A DNA stretch of 64,000 nt, from assembly GCF_000246855.1 (NCBI RefSeq), contig NC_016609.1:4278001-4342000 (forward strand), given 5' to 3'. The notes under the pieces are model-generated. The model did not search any database and had not been told where the DNA came from. It worked only from the letters and a program-made list of their open reading frames with translations. This document shows positions 1 to 6,798 of this stretch, piece after piece (positions within the stretch are counted from its first letter, which is position 1; every line of letters starts with the position of its first letter). The position numbers and the translations under genes were made by a program. This DNA comes from Niastella koreensis GR20-10. GTDB lineage: Bacteria > Bacteroidota > Bacteroidia > Chitinophagales > Chitinophagaceae.

Positions 1-173
1 TCATTGGTCAAAAAAACATTCCCACTATTTCGGTTGAATGCGGCTCGCACTCCTTCTGTATAGAAATCATTCGGCAAACCATTCTCAACCCAAGCATTGA
101 GAATTTGGCTAAGCATCTTAATTTCACGAAAGCCAAAATCTGCGAGGTTTTCAGTATAATAATTTTTCGTCAT
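1..173 (-). CDS. hypothetical protein, 3' part beyond window
   Basis: An ATG (complement of 171-173) opens a frame with no stop down to base 1, giving 57 codons that begin MTKNYYTENLADFGFRE and continue with an aromatic and acidic mix. The gene therefore runs off the left edge. I do not recognise a family. It reads in the same direction as the methyltransferase, primase-like and SymE-like genes to its right, so it is probably part of the same accessory element. The 234 bases between it and the methyltransferase hold no gene I can support. Confidence 0.55.
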   Translation of the reverse strand, partial: MTKNYYTENLADFGFREIKMLSQILNAWVENGLPNDFYTEGVRAAFNRNSGNVFLTN

Positions 174-407
174 TATGTAGTTCCTTCCTGTTGGTAAATG
201 ATGACAGGTGATCCAACAACCGGAGATCAAGCGACCAAACCGGCTGGAATTTTGGATGGGCGAGTGAAGTGTTTGAACGCGAGGAAAATTATAGTTGGAG
301 GCGGAAGCGGCTCCGGTTATCACCTAGAACCACATCATTTGTTCTCACCAATCAGGAAGGGAAAGAAAAATGTCCTGACAGAGAGAAGCTGAGAATTAGC
401 TATTACG

Positions 408-1013
408 TCAGATAGCTGCTGATTTCAGTTCTTTGCTGATTTCTCTGATAACAACTGGGGGATTGCCGTTTCCAATGCCGTGTAGTCTTTTGGCAAACCC
501 ATTACGGCCTCCGCAAAGTTGGGATGGGTATAAATGGGATCGTTCGGGCAAGTCCGTAATACTTCGGTAATCCTGCCACCACGAAAATTCAGGCTGCCCC
601 TGTATCTCTTTCGGGAAGAACCTTTGTAATCGCTCGCGCATGGGGTAGGCAATGATATAAATTCTTTCTCTGTCATGGGGCAAACCAACGGCTTTAGCTC
701 GTATGCAATGCCATTGTGCATCAATCCCGACTTCGGCCATTTCCCCAAGAACTTCGCCCATTCCCCTGTTAAGCAGAGCTGCCACGTTCTCCAACAGTGT
801 GAACTGTGGTCGTACCAGGCAAATGGTTCTAAGTAAGTCTTTCCAAAGTCCTGACCGTTCACCTCTAAGACCTTTCGCTCCGGCCCGTGCCGCAACTGAC
901 AAGTCCTGGCAAGGCCATCCGGCAACGATTCCATCAATGCCTCGTTTAGTAATTTGATACACCAACTGATTGGTTTCGTCGGCCAATGCTTCTTTAGTAT
1001 TTTTCTTGCCCAT
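408..1013 (-). CDS. C5-cytosine DNA methyltransferase, catalytic part (frame B)
   Basis: This frame carries most of a Dcm-type cytosine-5 methyltransferase. Motif IV is GWPCQDLS with catalytic Cys35, motif VI is LLENVAALL (ENV at 75-77), motif VIII is GLPHDRER (110-117) followed by IYIIAYP, and the C-terminal GIGNGNPP matches the family's ALGNAVVP segment. It lacks motif I (the SAM-binding FSGIG), which lies upstream in the neighbouring frame (see 425..1108). Joining the two needs a -1 shift somewhere around 960-1010. Either the gene is broken by an indel, or the protein is made by ribosomal frameshifting. No perfect slippery heptamer is evident; A_AAA_ATA near 1010 is the nearest. Solitary enzymes of this type are common on phages and integrative elements. 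The start given is only where the frame's first ATG lies. Confidence 0.75.
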   Translation of the reverse strand: MGKKNTKEALADETNQLVYQITKRGIDGIVAGWPCQDLSVAARAGAKGLRGERSGLWKDLLRTICLVRPQFTLLENVAALLNRGMGEVLGEMAEVGIDAQWHCIRAKAVGLPHDRERIYIIAYPMRERLQRFFPKEIQGQPEFSWWQDYRSITDLPERSHLYPSQLCGGRNGFAKRLHGIGNGNPPVVIREISKELKSAAI

Positions 1014-1108
1014 AAATCTTTCTCACAAAATCCAATAACTTCATGACCTGCTTGTTCCAGTCCGAATGCATACATTCCGATACCGGAAAAAATATCCAAC
1101 CATTTCAT
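425..1108 (-). CDS. methyltransferase N-terminus plus overlapping conserved frame (frame A)
   Basis: This frame begins MKWLDIFSGIGMYAFGLEQ, a textbook motif I of a C5-cytosine methyltransferase with a good ATG, and continues with the family-like CEKDLWARKILKKHWP. After about residue 46 the methyltransferase continues in the other frame, but this frame stays open to codon 227. Its later sequence (CWRTWQLCL, WPKSGLMHNGIAYELKPL, SLPTPCASDYKGS, HPNFAEAVMGLPKDYTALE) resembles proteins often annotated beside phage cytosine methyltransferases. Nearly 600 bases are thus open and family-like in both frames. It is either a truncated methyltransferase whose frame-A tail is untranslated noise, one part of a frameshifted enzyme, or a true overprinted gene. 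It starts 6 bases after the primase-like gene ends. Confidence 0.7.
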   Translation of the reverse strand: MKWLDIFSGIGMYAFGLEQAGHEVIGFCEKDLWARKILKKHWPTKPISWCIKLLNEALMESLPDGLARTCQLRHGPERKVLEVNGQDFGKTYLEPFAWYDHSSHCWRTWQLCLTGEWAKFLGKWPKSGLMHNGIAYELKPLVCPMTEKEFISLPTPCASDYKGSSRKRYRGSLNFRGGRITEVLRTCPNDPIYTHPNFAEAVMGLPKDYTALETAIPQLLSEKSAKN

Positions 1109-1114
1109 GTGCTG

Positions 1115-2029
1115 CTATAAACCGAGCTTAACGATATGCCATGCATTCATATCCTTATACGGTGCATAAATTTCATTCATGGGTTTATGAACTAAATCTT
1201 CTTCCGTCTTAAAAAAATTATCCAAGGAGATAGTTGCAGCTTTTCCAGGGTCATCATTATGCATCCAGGTATAAGCTGTACGATAACCATAGCCTTTGAT
1301 ATAAGGCGTAGCTTTTTTTAGATTAGCTAGTGAGTTAAGAACGATTGTGTCCTCTGTGAACTTTTGACCATTTCGTTGATGAATGATTGCCGTCAAATAA
1401 TCCGGCCACCCCTCAAAGAGATGAATACCATCTGGTTTAGCCGACGTACCGCCTTCCCCTCGTACAAAGGTTATATATTTAGGTGCGGTACTTCCTTTGA
1501 AGTACTTATTACGAAGTTCATATCCTCCTTTATCATTTTTAAACCCAAGCGCATAAATACTTTTATTTCTTTCACGGTTATAGACATCGACCTGTTGCAG
1601 ATATTGCTTGGCTACACTCATTGGAATGCCTCGGCTCTCCAAATAACGAATTAAAGCGGGTCTTTCGATGTCCTGCGCATTTACAATCTTTAATTTTGAT
1701 TCGTAAACGGGAGTATCCGCATTTTGAACGGATTGAATCACAGATGCAAACCCGCACATATTTTTCACCCAACGAAGAGCGTCTGAAACGGTATAATCAA
1801 CACCGCTACTTTCCAGATATTTGCAAATAAGCCTAACAACGTCACCACCTTCACCAATCCCGTGGTCGTACCATATGTTTTTTAGTGTATTGACATGCAA
1901 GCTGGCTGTCTTTTCATGTCTCCAAGGGGCAAGGTAATAGTTATCATACCCCGATATTCTTTTGGGCTTACAATTTATCTTGTCTAAAATTTCAGCAATA
2001 GGTATCTTATTCGCTTGCTCAATGTTCAT
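1115..2029 (-). CDS. Toprim-domain primase-like protein
   Basis: This 304-residue protein has the layout of mobile-element primases. An N-terminal region resembles the CHC2 zinc-finger fold (YYLAPWRHEKTASLHVN, then WYDHGIGEGGDVVRL at about residues 30-67) but lacks the zinc-binding Cys/His set. A Toprim core follows, with HLFEGWPDYLTAI (glutamate-containing strand) and the acidic YTWMHNDDPGKAA loop near residues 255-267. Such proteins in Bacteroidota conjugative and mobilisable elements are thought to prime or assist element replication. There is no helicase domain and the zinc ligands are absent, so the activity is uncertain. It lies 6 bases upstream of the methyltransferase start on the same strand, suggesting one transcript. 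Confidence 0.75.
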   Translation of the reverse strand: MNIEQANKIPIAEILDKINCKPKRISGYDNYYLAPWRHEKTASLHVNTLKNIWYDHGIGEGGDVVRLICKYLESSGVDYTVSDALRWVKNMCGFASVIQSVQNADTPVYESKLKIVNAQDIERPALIRYLESRGIPMSVAKQYLQQVDVYNRERNKSIYALGFKNDKGGYELRNKYFKGSTAPKYITFVRGEGGTSAKPDGIHLFEGWPDYLTAIIHQRNGQKFTEDTIVLNSLANLKKATPYIKGYGYRTAYTWMHNDDPGKAATISLDNFFKTEEDLVHKPMNEIYAPYKDMNAWHIVKLGL

Positions 2030-2105
2030 GCGATCTCCGAAAGGTTGTTTTGAATTGTTGTAATTTACGAAGAGAGGAAATCGTTGGCGCGATTTCTTCT
2101 CTTTT

Positions 2106-2300
2106 TTAAAAAGTCTGTTGATCTTTTTCGAATGCTTCTATGTCGGCTATGTCGTAGCTAGAAGTGCCGTCTTCCTCTACATAGAATTTTAGATTAATTC
2201 CTTTGCTTGCCCATTTATCAAATGTGCATTTGCTATAGCCCGCATAATCTGCGGCTTGTTTTCGAGATAAGCGAAATGTGCTGACATTTTTAGATGCCAT
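2106..2300 (-). CDS. small helix-turn-helix protein, excisionase-like
   Basis: This is a 64-residue protein starting at the ATG at 2300; an upstream TTG at 2312 would add four residues. LSRKQAADYAGYSKCTFDKWASKG is the helix-turn-helix, with the recognition helix around STF/KWASKG, and IADIEAFEKDQ is the usual MerR/excisionase-like ending. Proteins of this size on integrative elements bind DNA as recombination directionality factors or local regulators. It lies between the primase-like gene (76 bases downstream) and the SymE-like cluster. The role is inferred from size and fold only. Confidence 0.65.
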   Translation of the reverse strand: MASKNVSTFRLSRKQAADYAGYSKCTFDKWASKGINLKFYVEEDGTSSYDIADIEAFEKDQQTF

Positions 2301-2484
2301 GAGAGACTCCAATAAGAGGGATTATATTAATGCGGCTTTTAAAGCGGGACTGGCTCTTGCAACCGTTGGACGGTGTGAATAATGATCGTCATGAAATAAG
2401 TCAAATGAAATACGATCTATCCAATGTTTTATATAACATGGTGTGTATCTATTAATGTACTAAGTAGTATCTTATTCAAATTCA

Positions 2485-2697
2485 TCACAATTCGTTTCCG
2501 ACATACATAATGGCACGATAAACATCATGTCTTTTAATGTGATGACATGAACGCGCGTCCCTCATTAAACCCGCGCTTTTCAGCCATTGGCCATTAAGCC
2601 GGATAAACAACACATGCTTGGCATTGCCGCTTGCATTGAGAAAACAATAGTCTGTAATTTTGAGGGTTCGAATGCTTTTCTTACTTCCTCTCCACAT
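2485..2697 (-). CDS. SymE-like toxin-domain protein
   Basis: This is a 70-residue protein. The preferred start is the ATG at 2697, which overlaps the end of the upstream gene by 17 bases; longer versions merely translate that gene in another frame. It contains KSIRTLKI and then HVLFIRLNGQWLKSAGL, matching the SymE core (lRLsGrWLeeAGF) named after the SOS-induced E. coli toxin. The region after the core (MRDARSCHHIKRHDVYRAI) lacks the usual glycine-rich turn and hydrophobic strand seen in the longer homologue at 2982-3839, so it may be degenerate or an antitoxin-like derivative. Bacteroidota elements often carry several SymE-domain proteins of unknown target. Confidence 0.55.
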   Translation of the reverse strand: MWRGSKKSIRTLKITDYCFLNASGNAKHVLFIRLNGQWLKSAGLMRDARSCHHIKRHDVYRAIMYVGNEL

Positions 2698-2944
2698 GCT
2701 TCTGAATTTCTTCCGCAATGAGTTCGATGGCATGAGTGCTGAGCGGTTTGCCTTCGGTTTGTGTCCAGGTGCCAGGGCGGTGTTTCAAACCTTTGCCGCG
2801 GAATAGTGGCCGATTGGATTCCAATACAATATCACCATTCCGGGCGGTTATTTTGTACCGCTCGAAACGCTCGTCGATATAAAGCTGTTCTACCGAGAGC
2901 CTAATCTTCCGCTTGTGGTATTCTATCGTAATTGGGAATGTCAT
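2681..2944 (-). CDS. hypothetical protein of the SymE cluster
   Basis: This is an 87-residue protein. The ATG at 2944 (MTFPITIEYHKRKIRLS) is preferred to an upstream ATG at 3031 that would overlap the preceding gene. It is a small, beta-rich, basic protein with IVLESNRPLFRGKGLKHR followed by a helical ending (ELIAEEIQKHVERK). I do not recognise a named domain. It is packed between two SymE-domain genes, overlapping the next by 17 bases, so it is probably translated with them. A role as partner or antitoxin is possible but unsupported by any motif. Confidence 0.55.
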   Translation of the reverse strand: MTFPITIEYHKRKIRLSVEQLYIDERFERYKITARNGDIVLESNRPLFRGKGLKHRPGTWTQTEGKPLSTHAIELIAEEIQKHVERK

Positions 2945-2981
2945 GGACAGTCCGCAATTTACACCAGTAAGACAATGAATT

Positions 2982-3839
2982 TTATTTTTCCTCCCACTCA
3001 TAGGGATTAAACGGAGGAGGCACCGGCACAATGAGCATCATGTTTTTAATTGCAACAACCTGTATGCAATCACCCATGTTAAATCCTGCCTTTTCCAACC
3101 ATCGCCCTGAAATCCTGATATAAGGAGCTGGTTTATTGATGGAATGCGAATTGAAATAAGAAAGTTCGGATATTTTGAGTGTTCGGATGCACTTGTTATC
3201 GTAATCACTCATATACTGAGACACATGCGCAACATCAGCCAGGGTATCTTTCATTCGAGTGAACAGCTTTTTAGCACGTTTGATTGACCTGTCCCCCGCA
3301 CCATCCATTTTATAATCCACATACACGTCCGGCTCTTTTTTGCTTGTCCGAATGCGTGGAACTGTTTTCTTTATAACGGTTTTGTCTTTGGTTTTACACG
3401 GTGCCATTTGAACAGGTTCACCTAGATCAGGTGAGTTATAATTTTCGATCCAGCCGCAGGCGTCCATCTCCAATAAGCTACCAAACTCAGTATAACCAAC
3501 CGCGTCTTCCATGTCTTCCGCTTCACGCCCAATTAACCGTTTCGGATAGGAAAACCATACTTTGCCGTCGTCTTCTTCCTCGCTTTCAAAAATCAATGTA
3601 TCGCCTTTATCGAGTTGAACAGAAATATTACCGCCGCGTGTAGGGATATAGAATATTAGACAGTCTTTATCGTCTCCTTTCAAAACGGTGTAGAGACGAT
3701 CAGGCTCAGGATATGAGTAATAAAGCGTTGCGCAGTCTTCGGCATAATCGATACGATAGGTGCCGTTTTCCTGCAAAATTTTATCGACGTGCTTAAACAG
3801 TTCTTCTTTTGTCGTGAATTGTTCAACATGTTCTTGCAT
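2982..3839 (-). CDS. two-domain protein with C-terminal SymE-like toxin domain
   Basis: This 285-residue protein has two parts. Residues 1-150 are an acidic domain (LYTVLKGDDKDCLIFYIP, LDKGDTLIFESEEEDDGKVWF, AVGYTEFGSLLEMDACGWIE) clearly paralogous to the whole stand-alone protein encoded next door (3879-4328). Residues about 215-285 are a SymE-like domain (CIRTLKISELSY, then PYIRISGRWLEKAGFNMGD and MMLIVPVPPP). A basic linker (KDKTVIKKTVPRIRTSKKE) joins them. The fusion suggests the N-domain guides, masks or targets a SymE module, with the neighbouring free copy of the N-domain as possible modulator. SymE proteins relate structurally to AbrB-like DNA-binding proteins and act as growth inhibitors in E. 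coli; action here is unknown. Confidence 0.6.
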   Translation of the reverse strand: MQEHVEQFTTKEELFKHVDKILQENGTYRIDYAEDCATLYYSYPEPDRLYTVLKGDDKDCLIFYIPTRGGNISVQLDKGDTLIFESEEEDDGKVWFSYPKRLIGREAEDMEDAVGYTEFGSLLEMDACGWIENYNSPDLGEPVQMAPCKTKDKTVIKKTVPRIRTSKKEPDVYVDYKMDGAGDRSIKRAKKLFTRMKDTLADVAHVSQYMSDYDNKCIRTLKISELSYFNSHSINKPAPYIRISGRWLEKAGFNMGDCIQVVAIKNMMLIVPVPPPFNPYEWEEK

Positions 3840-3878
3840 CGGGTACGTTTTTTAAAATGAAGGAATGTCGTTATCACG

Positions 3879-4328
3879 CTACGAAACTTTTTCAATCAAG
3901 CCTTCATCAAGCATATCTTGTAAAGTGCCATACTCGGTAAATCCTATAGCCCAATCACTGGTCATTTCTTGCCTGTCCATTGGCATAGTGGTGCAAGTAA
4001 ACCAAACTGTATCGTCGATCTCTGTGACAAAGACCAGGATATCGCCTGTATCGAGACTGGTTTCGTCGGCATAACCTAGATCCTCTTCGCAAATATTCTC
4101 ATAGGGTAAGTGATAAAAGATAAAATCATCCTCATATTCATCACCATCTTCATCCTCGTCATCCGGCCCTTTTACAACTCTGTATAATTTGTCATCATCA
4201 AGCCAATAGTTCAGCGTGTAGCCGCCTTTTTCTTTTTCAGCCGCATAAAGGGCATGACGTTCCCAGATTTCATGAATGCTTTTAAAGAGGCTCCATTTTG
4301 TTTTATGGTGCTCTGAAAAATATTCCAT
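3879..4328 (-). CDS. acidic protein, stand-alone paralogue of the SymE-fusion N-domain
   Basis: This very acidic 149-residue protein includes a DDEDEDGDEYEDD run. It shares order and wording with the N-terminal half of the next gene product: DKLYRVVKG, FIFYHLP, LDTGDILVFVTEIDDTVWF, IGFTEYGTLQDMLDEGLIE. The two genes are therefore a tandem duplication, one copy fused to a SymE domain and one free. No enzyme motif is visible. It ends 39 bases before the fusion gene starts and begins 5 bases after the sigma-like gene ends, consistent with one operon. An immunity or antitoxin-type role is a guess from the arrangement. Confidence 0.6.
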   Translation of the reverse strand: MEYFSEHHKTKWSLFKSIHEIWERHALYAAEKEKGGYTLNYWLDDDKLYRVVKGPDDEDEDGDEYEDDFIFYHLPYENICEEDLGYADETSLDTGDILVFVTEIDDTVWFTCTTMPMDRQEMTSDWAIGFTEYGTLQDMLDEGLIEKVS

Positions 4329-4333
4329 TGCGT

Positions 4334-4840
4334 CTAAATGAACGTTTTTAAATAGGTTTTCAGCTGGCTCAGTCCTGTTTGCAAAAGGGTGTCAACAGTT
4401 TCAATAGAAACATTAAGGGCGTTGGCAATTCGCGCTTTGCAATAGCCTCGTTCGTACATGAGTTCGATCACGCAACGTTGGCCCCGGTTCATGGTTAAAA
4501 GTTTCTGTCGCAAGCCGATGGAAAGGCGTTCCAGTTCGTCCGCCGACGGCCAGCGGTTGAGCTGCTTCAACGCAACTGTTGCCAGTTGATGCATCATATG
4601 CAGCAGCCACGCAAACAGTTGTTGTTGCCGTTGATCGTAAGATTGCAACGCTTGCCAGACAGCGGAAAACCCGTCTTCCAGAACGTGAACCGCATTTTTC
4701 TTGTCGGTTTCGATCAAGTCGATAAGACTGCCGTGTAAAGCAGGCGAAAACGTGTCATGCACGAACTCAAACGCCTTACAATCACTGGCACATAACAGGT
4801 CAATTAAAAGCTGCTCATTGATGTGTAGTTTGTTCTTCAT
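4334..4840 (-). CDS. sigma-70-like (ECF) protein of the accessory element
   Basis: This 168-residue protein has a divergent sigma region 2 (residues about 10-95, including EDGFSAVWQALQSYD and FAWLLHMMHQLA) and region 4 (about 110-165: LTMNRGQRCVIELMYERGYCKARIANALNVSIETVDTLL), the usual two-helix-bundle plan of ECF sigma factors. Region 4 is clearer than region 2. Its start overlaps the end of the XRE-type gene by 26 bases, so the two are probably co-translated, and it heads the SymE-like cluster, which it may transcribe. There is no FecR-like anti-sigma gene nearby, so control would have to come from the XRE protein or another partner. Confidence 0.6.
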   Translation of the reverse strand: MKNKLHINEQLLIDLLCASDCKAFEFVHDTFSPALHGSLIDLIETDKKNAVHVLEDGFSAVWQALQSYDQRQQQLFAWLLHMMHQLATVALKQLNRWPSADELERLSIGLRQKLLTMNRGQRCVIELMYERGYCKARIANALNVSIETVDTLLQTGLSQLKTYLKTFI

Positions 4841-5186
4841 CGCTCACGTTTTCATCCGGTGCTTCAATTTCATCCATCGTTATGCCGTCAGGTATATTCT
4901 GACTTAATTTCTTAATAAGGAGATTTCGCACATCGCTTTCCAATGTAAAGGCTTTGATAATCTGCCCTCGCAGCAAGAGTAAATCCAGTTGGCGGGATGA
5001 TTTAAGGAAATATTTCGGGCCGATATTATATAAATCTGAAAGTTTGCCGGCCTGTTCGTCCGTCATAAGAAGAACTCCGCTTTCGAGCTTCTTATAGTCT
5101 TTTTCGGTCATGCCGAGTTTTAAAGCTACTTGGCTTTTGGTAAGGCCATGCGTTTTCCTGCATAAACACAATAAAACGTTTTTCAT
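4815..5186 (-). CDS. XRE-family helix-turn-helix protein
   Basis: This is a 123-residue protein. Residues 10-50 are a Cro/C1-type helix-turn-helix (HGLTKSQVALKLGMTEKDYKKLESG). The rest is helical (SRQLDLLLLRGQIIKAFTLESD) with an acidic tail (EIEAPDENVSDEEQ). It is the first gene of the leftward cluster and is divergent from the serine recombinase, a typical place for the element's repressor. A perfect-armed palindrome at 5254-5272, about 70 bases upstream of its start, is a candidate operator. The gene overlaps the next one by 26 bases. Confidence 0.65.
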   Translation of the reverse strand: MKNVLLCLCRKTHGLTKSQVALKLGMTEKDYKKLESGVLLMTDEQAGKLSDLYNIGPKYFLKSSRQLDLLLLRGQIIKAFTLESDVRNLLIKKLSQNIPDGITMDEIEAPDENVSDEEQTTHQ

Positions 5187-5253
5187 TGCGAAGGAAAGTT
5201 TTGGTGAGGAATAAAAAGTTTTCAGCGCAGCAAATCAGAACAGAAAAACCGTG

Positions 5254-5272
5254 CAACAAATATAATTTGTTG
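5254..5272. promoter_or_regulatory. 19-base palindrome in the divergent control region
   Basis: CAACAAAT-ATA-ATTTGTTG has 8-base arms that match perfectly around a 3-base centre. It lies between the XRE-like gene (leftward) and the serine recombinase (rightward). Such a symmetric site fits a dimeric repressor operator or a serine-recombinase binding site; the sequence alone does not decide between them. The same 259-base gap also has two imperfect 15-base copies, ACAAGCGTTTTTACA (5305-5319) and ACAAAGCGTTTTACA (5430-5444), the second ending one base before the recombinase ATG. Confidence 0.45.
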
Positions 5273-5445
5273 GGATGAAAACTAACGTCTACTTACCAAC
5301 GCAAACAAGCGTTTTTACAATATGGCGCAATCGATAACCCATTCAAAACCAGTTCTTGACGTCGATCAAATAAACCGGATTTTGACGAATTATGTTGTAA
5401 GATAAACGTTGGCCTATCCATCAATGCCAACAAAGCGTTTTACAC

Positions 5446-6129
5446 ATGAAGATTCCCGCTGTCGAATACCACCGCGTATCTCGTGAACGGCAAAGTGAAG
5501 AAGGCTATGGCCTGGATGCTTCGAAAGCAGATATCCATAGCTTTTTAATGTCGCATGACAAATATGAAGTTCATAAAGTGTTTGTCGAGGTTGAATGTGG
5601 CGACAGAAACAATCGACCAGAGCTTGCAAAGGCACTCAATTATTGCAAAAGACACAAAGCGGTTTTATTGGTCGCAAAACTTGACCGCCTGAGCCGCCGT
5701 GTGTCTATGATTTCGATGCTTTTGGAAAGCAACATTCAGTTTTGGGTGGTGGCTTATCCGACGATCAATCCAAAGGAAAACCCGTTTTTCTTTCAAATGT
5801 TGGCAATCGCGGCAGAGCTTGAATTAAAGCATTTACGCGAACGGACAAAAGCGGGCCTGGCTGTCGCCAAAAGCAAAGGCGTGATTTTGGGTTGCAACGG
5901 AAAAGTTCTGGCTGAAAAAAACAAAAAAGCTGCAGATGACTTTGCGCTACACATGTCACCAGAACTCCTAAAAGCAAAAGCGGAAGGATTGAGTTTAAGA
6001 GCCACAGCGGAAAACTGGAATTATCGGCATATCCCGACAGCCAGGGGCAACGGCTGCCAATGGGATGCTACAACTGTGTATCATCTTTCAAAACGAATAG
6101 AACGAATTTCTAACAATCAAACTGTTTAA
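5446..6129 (+). CDS. small serine recombinase (resolvase/invertase family)
   Basis: This 227-residue protein has an N-terminal catalytic resolvase domain. AVEYHRVSRERQSEEGYG holds the active-site Ser12 with the usual Tyr and Arg before it, LLVAKLDRLSRR is the conserved LDRLSR motif, and ELELKHLRERTKAGLAVAKSKG is the helix leading to DNA binding. A short C-terminal segment (KAEGLSLRATAENWNYRHIPT, WDATTVYHLSKRI) resembles a minimal 'recombinase' domain, far shorter than in large serine integrases. It could invert or resolve DNA or move the element. It opens the rightward unit, with the lipoprotein gene starting 3 bases after its stop. No tyrosine integrase is present in the window. Confidence 0.8.
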   Translation: MKIPAVEYHRVSRERQSEEGYGLDASKADIHSFLMSHDKYEVHKVFVEVECGDRNNRPELAKALNYCKRHKAVLLVAKLDRLSRRVSMISMLLESNIQFWVVAYPTINPKENPFFFQMLAIAAELELKHLRERTKAGLAVAKSKGVILGCNGKVLAEKNKKAADDFALHMSPELLKAKAEGLSLRATAENWNYRHIPTARGNGCQWDATTVYHLSKRIERISNNQTV

Positions 6130-6132
6130 TTT

Positions 6133-6711
6133 ATGAAGCTCAAAAGTTGGTATTTAGTATTATTTATTTCTATGTTTTTTATCGCTTGTAAAAAAGATAA
6201 GCCGGAAGAAAAACAGGATAATACAGGCCCAAAGCTGACGACAGACATTTTAACTAAAGCAGGAAACGCGCAGCGTACATGGAGCTTGTTTATGATGGAG
6301 ATTAAATATCTCAGTGCATCCGGCTCGGTGGATTCCACCTACACCAAAGGACCGATTTATAACTTAGCCAATGACGTGCATAATATACAATTCAGTATTG
6401 GTCGTGACATGGCGGGGCAACCGGACGCAAAAATCTCGACCCTCACAACAAGCCCGAATGTGCTGGATAGAGTATTTCCGGGCATAGGTAATTGGACGCT
6501 CAGTAATGACGGCAAGACGCTTACTTGTACTAAGTATACCGCAGTGCCACGGTGGGCCACAGGCGGCGACGGTGGCACGTTCAGCGTGGATTATAAAGAC
6601 GAAGTGCTTGAACCTTTGTTTCCCGAAAACAAAGCTTTGGGCCTGAAAATAAAGCAGCCTTTGCCGAACAATCGCAAAGCCGAAGCCTCTTTCATCTTCT
6701 CAAGCAGATAA
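6133..6711 (+). CDS. predicted lipoprotein, cargo of the recombinase unit
   Basis: This 192-residue protein opens with a lipoprotein signal (KLKSWYLVLFISMFFIAC, lipobox FIAC, modified Cys about 19) followed by a charged KKDKPEEKQD linker, so it is probably anchored in the outer or inner membrane. The mature part is a small beta-rich domain (RTWSLFMMEIKYLSASGSVDSTY, NWTLSNDGKTLTCTKY) of the kind seen in Bacteroidota lipocalin-like lipoproteins. I cannot name a family. It follows the recombinase by 3 bases and ends about 60 bases before a strong terminator, so the two form one transcript. Confidence 0.65.
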   Translation: MKLKSWYLVLFISMFFIACKKDKPEEKQDNTGPKLTTDILTKAGNAQRTWSLFMMEIKYLSASGSVDSTYTKGPIYNLANDVHNIQFSIGRDMAGQPDAKISTLTTSPNVLDRVFPGIGNWTLSNDGKTLTCTKYTAVPRWATGGDGGTFSVDYKDEVLEPLFPENKALGLKIKQPLPNNRKAEASFIFSSR

Positions 6712-6769
6712 AATATTACTTACTTACCCGCTTTTATACCGTACCCTTTATCATCAGTCTTTTAAGATA

Positions 6770-6796
6770 GACCGCCCACGCCAGGGCGGTTTTTTG
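6770..6796 (+). terminator. rho-independent terminator after the lipoprotein gene
   Basis: The stem CCGCCC / GGGCGG (6772-6777 with 6784-6789), with a six-base loop, is followed directly by a T run. It closes the rightward recombinase-lipoprotein unit and meets the convergent gene ending at 6799. Confidence 0.75.
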
Positions 6797-6798
6797 TT

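Noticed and set aside
198-392. 64-codon open frame on the plus strand
   Set aside because: No recognisable protein features, and it lies in the leader between two minus-strand element genes; chance is the simplest explanation.
3401-3643. 80-codon plus-strand frame in the SymE-fusion gene
   Set aside because: Antisense of a gene supported by a neighbouring paralogue; basic, low-quality sequence.
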